Part shown: positions 42,657 to 48,217 of the stretch, in pieces
How the letters are laid out: every line of letters starts with the position of its first letter
Position numbering within the stretch: the first letter of the stretch is position 1
Assembly: GCF_014196965.1 (NCBI RefSeq)
Contig: NZ_JACIEQ010000010.1
Location: 1 to 48,217 of the forward strand
DNA: 48,217 nucleotides
Direction of reading: 5' to 3'
From: Actibacterium naphthalenivorans
GTDB taxonomy: Bacteria > Pseudomonadota > Alphaproteobacteria > Rhodobacterales > Rhodobacteraceae
The notes under the pieces: generated by a model
The model's input: only the letters and a program-made list of their open reading frames with translations
Told to the model about the DNA's origin: nothing
Database searches by the model: none
Position numbers and translations under genes: made by a program

Positions 42657-44098
42657 GCGACGCGGATCACGCCCATCATCCCGGCCGCCTGGTGCTCAAG
42701 GATGTGGCAATGGAACATCCAGTCTCCGGGATTGTCGGCGACCAGGGCGATTTCGACCTGCTCGCGCGGCGCGATCAGCACGGTGTCCTGCCATTCACGG
42801 AATTCGGTCGGCACGCCATCGCGGCTGATGACGCGGAAGGAGTGGCCGTGCAGGTGGATCGGATGGTCGAAGGCAGTGGCGTTCGTCATTTGGAGGATAT
42901 GGCTCGCGTCGCGCTCCAATGTCAGGAAGGGATCGAGCATGTGCCCTTCGGCCGCGACGCCATTGACGAACCACATGCCGCCACCCACAACGCCACCCAT
43001 CATTCCGCCCATCATGCTGCCGGACTGGCTCGGGCCCATCTGGCGCTCGACCATGGCGCCCATCATGCCCCCGGTGAACAGGATTTCGTGACGACGGGCT
43101 GCGTTCAGATCAGGTTCGATCAGTGGATTGGCTGGAAGGGCAATTTCCCATTCCGGCGGCGTGGCACGCAGGGGCGTTTCGTCAAAGACGACATCCAGCA
43201 GGTTAAATTCATTATCGCGATAGGCGCGGTCGACGATTTGAAGCGTGGTTCCCGGGTCGGCAGGGCAATCGAGCATTATGTCGGCACGCATCGCCGGGCC
43301 CAGAACCACGACACCGTCAGGCGCGGCGTGCGGGGTGATCGGCTGGCCGTCGAGCGCAATGATGCGCGCGGAAAGGTCGCCGAAGTCGAGCGCGAAGATG
43401 CGGGCGTTGGCGGCATTGATCAGCCGCAACCGGATGCGTTCGCCTTGCCGCACCACGAAGACATCGGGAACACGCCCATTTATCGTGACAGTATTGCCCA
43501 GACGGCCCGCATGGCTCATGTCCATGGCTGCGCCGAAGTCATCCGCAATCGCCGCGTCCCGCGTCAGCCGCCAGTCGTCAAGCAGCCAGGTGACATCGCG
43601 GTCGACCCGCGGCGGGTTGGATTCGTCGATGATGAGTGGTCCGGCCAGCCCACGTCCGACCTGCTCGAAACTGCGCTGGTGGGGGTGATACCAAAAGGTC
43701 CCGGCATCGATCGCGTCGAACTCGTAGGTGAAGGTTTCTCCGGGTGCGATCGGCTTCTGCGTCAGGTGTGGAACCCCGTCCATCGCGTTCGGCAGACGAA
43801 GTCCGTGCCAATGGACGGTGGTTTCCTCGTCCAGACCGTTTGTGACGACGATGCGCAGCCGATCGCCTTGCCGAACCCGTAGCTCCGGGCCGGGAACCTG
43901 ACCGTTGAAGCCCCAAACGGGGGTTGCGGGATAAGGTTCTGGGACCAGCCTTGCCTGTCCCGGCGCGGGGCGCAGCGAAAAGCTGCGGATTTGCGGCTCG
44001 GCGCGCAGAGGCTTTCCGAAAGCCGCGGCGCCGAAACCCGCCAAGGATGTTGCAAGAAAAGATCGGCGACTGAAACGGGAACTGATTTGGTAGGACAT
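42653..44098 (-). CDS. Tat-exported multicopper oxidase (CueO/CopA-like)
   Basis: 481 residues from the ATG at 44098. Tat signal SRRSFLATSLAGFGAAAF. Copper-ligand blocks HWHGLRLP, FWYHPHQRS, HPIHLHGHSF and HCHILEHQAAGMM are complete. A Met-rich insert before the third block (MMGAMVERQMGPSQ, SGSMMGGMMGG) resembles the Cu(I)-binding insert of CueO. It heads the Asp-box, DUF411 and cytochrome c genes and is followed by them with overlapping stops. Confidence 0.92.
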   Translation of the reverse strand: MSYQISSRFSRRSFLATSLAGFGAAAFGKPLRAEPQIRSFSLRPAPGQARLVPEPYPATPVWGFNGQVPGPELRVRQGDRLRIVVTNGLDEETTVHWHGLRLPNAMDGVPHLTQKPIAPGETFTYEFDAIDAGTFWYHPHQRSFEQVGRGLAGPLIIDESNPPRVDRDVTWLLDDWRLTRDAAIADDFGAAMDMSHAGRLGNTVTINGRVPDVFVVRQGERIRLRLINAANARIFALDFGDLSARIIALDGQPITPHAAPDGVVVLGPAMRADIMLDCPADPGTTLQIVDRAYRDNEFNLLDVVFDETPLRATPPEWEIALPANPLIEPDLNAARRHEILFTGGMMGAMVERQMGPSQSGSMMGGMMGGVVGGGMWFVNGVAAEGHMLDPFLTLERDASHILQMTNATAFDHPIHLHGHSFRVISRDGVPTEFREWQDTVLIAPREQVEIALVADNPGDWMFHCHILEHQAAGMMGVIRVA

Positions 44099-44234
44099 GG
44101 ATAAACACTCTCTGATTTCACTGTACGCCGCCAAAGCAATTGCTCAGCGACGTTCATGGCCCCGCGCAAACGCCCATTTGGGGGCGTCCGGCACGGAGAA
44201 ACACACGAAGCGCAATCAAGCGCCGTGTGTCAGA

Positions 44235-44579
44235 TCAGAGGTAGACTCGAGGAGGTTGTTTGGCCGGGGGGCCAGATATTCCGTGCGGAACGTCCATTGG
44301 CCGGATTTCATGGGCCGCGGCGGCAGCGATCGGGCTGGTGCCAGCCGGAATCGAAAGAAGAGCGGCCATTCCCGCGGCATTGCACACAAAATCACAGACG
44401 GAACCCATCTTACCGTCTTCCAAGCTGCCGCAGGCGTCGCAATCGTCCATCGCCATCATGCCGCTGTCCGTGGAGACCATTGACGAGGCCATGGCAATTG
44501 AGCCCGCAGACTGCGCGACCGCGCCGATGGCAAAAGCCACCAGCGAGAGAATGCAGATAAGGCGCGCCCAACGTCTCAT
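44235..44579 (-). CDS. small secreted Cys/Met-rich protein heading the MCO operon
   Basis: 114 residues with a signal peptide (ARLICILSLVAFAIGAVA). The mature part has SGMMAMDDCDACGS, then GSVCDFVCNAAGMAALL: two Cys pairs plus Met, a candidate Cu(I)-binding set. It resembles DUF2946/CopL-like small proteins only loosely. It parallels the small secreted protein at 14599, which also precedes a multicopper oxidase. The ribosome-binding site is weak. Confidence 0.6.
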   Translation of the reverse strand: MRRWARLICILSLVAFAIGAVAQSAGSIAMASSMVSTDSGMMAMDDCDACGSLEDGKMGSVCDFVCNAAGMAALLSIPAGTSPIAAAAAHEIRPMDVPHGISGPPAKQPPRVYL

Positions 44580-44703
44580 GATCTTGATCTACTACCCGCG
44601 CGATCCGAATGCCAGCGGCACAAAATCACGTTTCTTGGAACATCCAAAGATTGGCTCGTTCAAATCCTCGGCCAACCGACTTGTTGCAGCGGCAACCACC
44701 TGC

Positions 44704-45156
44704 CTATGACCGCTGGGCAAACGCCGCGAACAGGGCAAGCGTGCGCTCGCTCACATGATGCTCGATCCCTTCGGCATCGCGTTCAGCCGTCTCGGGGTCT
44801 AGCCCGAGGCTCAGGAGAAAGCGCAAGACGATCTCGTGGCGGTGCCTGCATTCCTTGGCAAGCGCCCGGCCTTCCTCGGTCAGAAAGACCGAACGGTATT
44901 TCGCGCGAGTGATCAGGCCGTCCCGCGCCAGACGGCCAAGGGTTTTGGCGACCGTCGGCGCGGTCACGCCCATCCGGGCCGAAATATCGACCGGTCGGGC
45001 TTCGCCGTTCTCGTGGATCAACTCAGCGATCAATTCGACATAGTCTTCCGCCACCTCGCTGCGCCGCGCCTCGCGCACACCGATGAAGGCCTCGGCGCGG
45101 GATTCGACCGCACGTGCCTCTGCCTCGGTTGATTCAAGGTTCTCATCATCAATCAT
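44704..45156 (-). CDS. mntR: MntR/DtxR-family manganese regulator
   Basis: 150 residues. N-terminal winged HTH ([20 protein letters not shown] and [20 protein letters not shown]), then a dimer and metal region with [27 protein letters not shown] holding the Glu, Cys and His ligands of Gram-negative MntR. No SH3-like third domain, as in MntR rather than DtxR. It is divergent from the multicopper oxidase-ZIP pair, and a palindrome lies on the shared promoter. GAGGGTGA precedes the ATG. Confidence 0.92.
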   Translation of the reverse strand: MIDDENLESTEAEARAVESRAEAFIGVREARRSEVAEDYVELIAELIHENGEARPVDISARMGVTAPTVAKTLGRLARDGLITRAKYRSVFLTEEGRALAKECRHRHEIVLRFLLSLGLDPETAERDAEGIEHHVSERTLALFAAFAQRS

Positions 45157-45180
45157 GCCGTCACCCTCGCACGATCAGGA

Positions 45181-45222
45181 TTGACTCGTAAAGCCTGAGC
45201 GATGATTATTAGCCTATGCTAA
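45181..45222 (+). promoter_or_regulatory. promoter with MntR/DtxR-like operator
   Basis: TTGACT (45181-45186), 17-bp spacer, GATTAT (45204-45209). The palindrome TTAGC-CTAT-GCTAA (45209-45222) begins on the last base of the -10, a position suited to repression. It overlaps an ATG at 45216, which is one reason to place the oxidase start at 45273. Confidence 0.7.
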
Positions 45223-45272
45223 CTTTTTGCGCCGGGACTTTGGCCTGCGTGTCATCTGAAGGGACAACGTCC

Positions 45273-46481
45273 ATGCCTGTCGATACCAGCAAGCGAGGGC
45301 GCGAGGTGTCGTCCGCCGTGGAGACATCGCTGCCCACAGCGCCACCTGGCGTCGTCACGGAGCCAGTTTCGGCGTCGCGACGCGCGTTGTTGGTCGGCGG
45401 TCTGGTGGCTGCCGGCGGAGCGGCCGTGGCCGCGAGCCGCGCGCAATCCCAGGCAACGCCCGACCCGATGGCGGGGCATGCTATGCCCGGCGGGGCGGTC
45501 GATCCGTATTCGGCCCATGACAGTGGCATGGCGCATGGTAACATGACGATGGTCGGCCAGGTCGACCACGCCCGGAACGGGTTCGACCCGACGGCCATGC
45601 TGACCGACTGGGAGACCGGTCGCACCGAAGTTCTGCCGGATGGGCGCACGTTGCGAACGTTCGAGGTGGACGCCATCGACATGGAAATCGAGATCGCTCC
45701 CGGCGTGTTCTTCCCCGCCTGGACGTTCGATGGCCGCGTTCCCGGCCCCGCCCTGCGAGCGAAGGAGGGCGAACGGCTACGGATCGTCTTTCGCAACCTT
45801 GGTTCACATCCCCATTCCATGCACTTTCACGGCATTCATTCAGCGCGCATGGACGGTGTTCAAGGCGCCGGGCTGATCGATCCGGGCGAGGAGTTCGTTT
45901 ACGAATTCGATGCCAAGCCCTTCGGCTGCCACCTCTACCATTGCCATGCCCTGCCACTGAAACGGCACATGCACAAGGGCATGTACGGCCTTTTCGTGGT
46001 CGATCCGGATCCGGCGCGCCACCCCGAATTTGCGGCCGTTGCGGCGTCGCGTGTGCTGGGCAGCCCGGAAAACGCCGAATGGCAGGAACTGGCGATGGTG
46101 ATGAACGGCTTTGACACCAATTTCGATGGTGAGAACGAGGTCTATGCCGTAAACACGGTCGGCCAAGCTTACATGAACGCGCCGATCCGGATCGACAAGT
46201 CGCGCCCGGTGCGCATCTACCTCATGAACGCGACCGAGTTCGATCCGATCAACTCGTTCCACCTGCATGGGAATTTCTTCGACTATTACGACACCGGCAC
46301 CCAGCTCACGCCGACCCTGCGCACGGTCGATGTGATCATGCAGTGTCAGGCGCAGCGCGGCATCCTCGAGTTCAGCTTCGCCGATCACGAGGACGGGATG
46401 TATATGTTCCATGCGCACCAGGCCGAGTTCACCGAACTTGGCTGGATGGGCTTTTTCGACGTGCGAGAGGCCGGAGCATGA
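45273..46481 (+). CDS. two-domain multicopper oxidase
   Basis: 402 residues from the ATG at 45273 (AAGGGA upstream). Long N-region, then a Tat-like SRRALLVGGLVAAGGAA. Two cupredoxin domains: HSMHFHGIHSA and GCHLYHCHALPLKRHMHKGM in the first (with type-1 ligands), FHLHGNFF and MFHAHQAEFTELGWMG in the second. This is the small-laccase or nitrite-reductase-like layout with the type-1 site in domain 1. It starts behind the MntR-like operator and overlaps the ZIP gene (ATGA). Substrate unknown; manganese or iron oxidation is possible but not shown. Confidence 0.85.
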   Translation: MPVDTSKRGREVSSAVETSLPTAPPGVVTEPVSASRRALLVGGLVAAGGAAVAASRAQSQATPDPMAGHAMPGGAVDPYSAHDSGMAHGNMTMVGQVDHARNGFDPTAMLTDWETGRTEVLPDGRTLRTFEVDAIDMEIEIAPGVFFPAWTFDGRVPGPALRAKEGERLRIVFRNLGSHPHSMHFHGIHSARMDGVQGAGLIDPGEEFVYEFDAKPFGCHLYHCHALPLKRHMHKGMYGLFVVDPDPARHPEFAAVAASRVLGSPENAEWQELAMVMNGFDTNFDGENEVYAVNTVGQAYMNAPIRIDKSRPVRIYLMNATEFDPINSFHLHGNFFDYYDTGTQLTPTLRTVDVIMQCQAQRGILEFSFADHEDGMYMFHAHQAEFTELGWMGFFDVREAGA

Positions 46482-47659
46482 CCGATCATATCCAACGCAG
46501 CCGCCCGCCAATGACCCGCCTGCTTCTCGTCCTCGTGCCGCTGGCCGTCATGCTGGGGGCTTTCGTGTGGATTGCCTCGCTCGATCCGCTGCGCGGCTTC
46601 AACAATGGCGCGCCCCCGGTCGAGGCGTTGACCGTCGAACGGACGATCCTCGATGGGTCGGGGATTTCGCTCAGTGTGCGCGCCGGCGGATCGGAAGCAA
46701 TGGTGGTCGCGCAGGTCGCAGTGGACGACGCCTACTGGACCTTCACGCAGGAGCCCGCGGGGCCGATTGCCCGCGGCGAAGCGGTCTGGTTGCGAATTCC
46801 CTATCCGTGGGTTCTCGGCGAGGCCCATCGCGTCAACCTGCTGACCAACACGGGCGCGACCTTCGGGCATGAGATCGGGGTCGCCGTCTCGACGCCAAGC
46901 GCCACCTGGGGGCAACTCCGGCTGCAGGCAGTGATCGGAGCGATCGTCGGCCTATTGCCGGTTGCGCTTGGTCTCATGTTCTTTCCGGCGATGAAGGGCG
47001 TCGGGCGAAGCGGGATGAACTTTCTGCTCGCACTGACGGTTGGGTTGCTGGCCTTCCTGCTGATCGACATGACTGCGGAAGCGGTGGAGTTGTCCGGCGA
47101 TGCGGCGGCGATATTCCAAGGTTCTGCCATGGTCTGGCTGGCGGCGCTTACAAGCTTTCTTCTATTGATGGCTATCGGGCGCTGGCGCGGCAATCCGGAA
47201 GGCATCGCGCTTGCGTTCTACATTGCCCTCGGAATCGGGCTTCACAACTTCGGCGAAGGGCTGGCAATCGGCGGCGCATTCGCCGCCGGGTCGGCGGGGC
47301 TTGGAACTTTCCTCGTCCTAGGCTTTGCCTTGCACAATGTCACCGAGGGCATAGGCATCGCCGCCCCGATGCTTCGTGCCCGGCCAACGCTTTGGACGTT
47401 TGCCGCTCTGACCCTGCTCGCCGGTGGCCCGGCCATCCTCGGAATGTGGGCGGGCAGCCTTGCCTATGCGCCGCAATGGTCGGCACTGGCACTCGCCGTC
47501 GGAGCGGGTGCGATCCTGCAAGTCATGGTCGAGGTCAGCGCCTACCTTGTACGTCAAAACGCCGACAGGCAGGCGGCGCTGATGTCACCAGCCGTACTGG
47601 TCGGGTTTCTGGGCGGCATCGCCTTCATGTACGCGACGGCGGCATTGATCAAGATCTGA
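46478..47659 (+). CDS. ZIP-family metal transporter with N-terminal extracytoplasmic domain
   Basis: 393 residues. After a first membrane helix (LLLVLVPLAVMLGAFVWIAS) about 125 residues form a beta-rich, cupredoxin-sized domain (VEALTVERTILDGSGISLSV and AYWTFTQEPAGPI), then eight transmembrane helices of a ZIP transporter with GLHNFGEGLAIGGAF and ALHNVTEGIGIAAP. A ZIP core alone needs about 260 residues, so the N-terminal domain is extra. The gene overlaps the two-domain multicopper oxidase stop and is probably controlled by MntR, which would fit Mn or Fe uptake after oxidation or release. Confidence 0.88.
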   Translation: MTDHIQRSRPPMTRLLLVLVPLAVMLGAFVWIASLDPLRGFNNGAPPVEALTVERTILDGSGISLSVRAGGSEAMVVAQVAVDDAYWTFTQEPAGPIARGEAVWLRIPYPWVLGEAHRVNLLTNTGATFGHEIGVAVSTPSATWGQLRLQAVIGAIVGLLPVALGLMFFPAMKGVGRSGMNFLLALTVGLLAFLLIDMTAEAVELSGDAAAIFQGSAMVWLAALTSFLLLMAIGRWRGNPEGIALAFYIALGIGLHNFGEGLAIGGAFAAGSAGLGTFLVLGFALHNVTEGIGIAAPMLRARPTLWTFAALTLLAGGPAILGMWAGSLAYAPQWSALALAVGAGAILQVMVEVSAYLVRQNADRQAALMSPAVLVGFLGGIAFMYATAALIKI

Positions 47660-47802
47660 GCGGTGATCGGCTGTTTCGGCTTCATGGGGCGGTCGCCCAG
47701 CTCTATAAACTGACCCCGTCTGTCCACGGGTAGATCGCAATTTTCGTGCCCCAGTTTTTGCGCCCAAGAGACTTATTCTTTCGTGATTTCGAAATAAAGA
47801 AT
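47660..47802. other. intergenic region after the ZIP gene
   Basis: No gene or clear terminator recognised. The sequence becomes A+T-rich toward the orphan CadR-type box. Confidence 0.4.
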
Positions 47803-47833
47803 TTGAGGCTAGAGCGACTAGAGGATCCCACAG
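47803..47833 (+). promoter_or_regulatory. orphan CadR-type box
   Basis: TTGAGG (47803-47808) is followed by CTAGAGCGACTAGAGGAT, which aligns without gaps to the 24981 box. The -10 position (CCACAG) is poor, and no gene follows on this strand, so it looks like a promoter that lost its gene. Confidence 0.5.
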
Positions 47834-47986
47834 ATAGGTGAAAACACCGCAAATCCATCTGACTACTATTTCTGAGCCGCACGTCGAAATCGACTGTCTC
47901 ATATTTTTGGTCTGTCACGATTCTGGTCCTCCGTTGAACTATCAACAAATGTTACGCACCAAAACGAGTGCTTCTTTAGAGGTGTT
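47834..47986. other. intergenic region, no gene seen
   Basis: About 150 A+T-rich bases after the orphan box. Short minus-strand frames here lack start signals and domain similarity. Confidence 0.35.
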
Positions 47987-48214
47987 TCATGGCATCGCCC
48001 GCCACATGCGGAAACGCACCTGTTCGGTCACCTCGCGGATTAGACCTTGCGCTTCCATCCAAGCAAGGTTGCGCTGGACGGCGGCGCGGCTGGCACCGGT
48101 CAGGGTCTCGGCCATTGGAGCGGTGTCGCAATTGCTTTGCCGTTTCATCAAAAAGTTCTTACAGGATTCCAGTAGGATGAAGCGTAATCCGACGTGGTAT
48201 TTTACGTTTCGATT
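47987..48214 (-). pseudogene. C-terminal remnant of a winged-helix DNA-binding protein
   Basis: An open frame without a start codon at the expected place, closed upstream by a TGA at 48215-48217. It encodes RFILLESCKNFLMKRQ, then MAETLTGASRAAVQRNLAWM and EAQGLIREVTEQVRFRMWRA, which resembles a C-terminal winged-helix domain of plasmid- or island-borne proteins (the DUF1612/RHE_PE00001 group is a possible source). The body of the gene is missing, so this is a remnant or a gene cut by the island edge. Confidence 0.45.
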
Positions 48215-48217
48215 TCA

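Noticed and set aside
41802-43882. Two long plus-strand frames of over 400 codons
   Set aside because: Opposite the Asp-box and multicopper oxidase genes, which have complete copper motifs and overlapping starts.
1-48217. CRISPR arrays, tRNA or rRNA genes, replication origin
   Set aside because: No regularly spaced direct repeats, cloverleaf-like ends, rRNA-like stretches, or iteron/DnaA-box clusters were noticed on reading; a tool search was not possible.

Overview
The window reads as a heavy-metal (copper plus zinc/cadmium-type) handling island from an alphaproteobacterium, most likely of the Rhodobacteraceae. That placement is inferred from protein style: Tat-exported multicopper oxidases, a Caa3-type CtaG, an AcoR-like GAF/Fis regulator beside an ExaC-type aldehyde dehydrogenase, and a hydrolase-LuxR protein. 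It does not rest on a phylogenetic marker. No rRNA, tRNA or CRISPR array was seen. The first 8 kb is visibly more A+T-rich and looser, with a 5'-truncated hydrolase-LuxR gene, an aldehyde dehydrogenase with its regulator, a truncated IS3-family element and two secreted proteins of unknown role.

From about 8.1 kb the sequence is compact and almost all metal-related. 8.1-20.3 kb is a copper module: two Cu(I) P-type ATPases, CopZ, CueR, a six-gene minus-strand run (CopZ, small secreted protein, lipoprotein, TolC-type protein, multicopper oxidase, cupredoxin-CusF fusion), then a DUF305 protein and a glutaredoxin-MauE fusion. Three promoters carry the CueR signature (TTGACC, 19-bp spacer, TTCC...GGA dyad).

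20.4-24.9 kb holds a minus-strand operon (transglutaminase-like protein, CDF efflux pump, SCO fragment, unknown membrane protein, CcdA), then a second CDF-type transporter and a CadR/ZntR-like MerR regulator. 25.0-35.7 kb is one tightly packed plus-strand operon of 13 genes: SCO, DsbB, DsbA-like, PCu(A)C, SCO, M23 peptidase, DUF411, ZIP transporter, LspA, Lnt, a small membrane protein, a penicillin-acylase-like protein without its nucleophile, and CtaG. It starts behind a second class of MerR-type promoter (TTGAAC, 19-bp spacer, CTCTAG...CTAGAG dyad). Copies of that box also precede the transglutaminase/CDF operon, zntA and an L,D-transpeptidase, and one copy near 47.8 kb has no gene behind it. 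I infer a CadR-like regulon that joins metal export to maturation of lipoproteins, disulfides and peptidoglycan.

35.9-44.6 kb contains a lipoprotein L,D-transpeptidase, a relic of a second zntA 3' end, a zinc-ribbon gene, zntA, a second L,D-transpeptidase, and a five-gene periplasmic operon (small secreted protein, multicopper oxidase, Asp-box protein, DUF411, cytochrome c). 44.7-47.7 kb is an MntR regulator divergent from a two-domain multicopper oxidase plus ZIP transporter, with an MntR/DtxR-like palindrome on the shared promoter. The right edge ends in a remnant of a helix-turn-helix protein. Overall the window pairs three metal sensors (CueR, CadR-like, MntR) with exporters, copper chaperones, oxidases and an unusual set of envelope-maturation enzymes.
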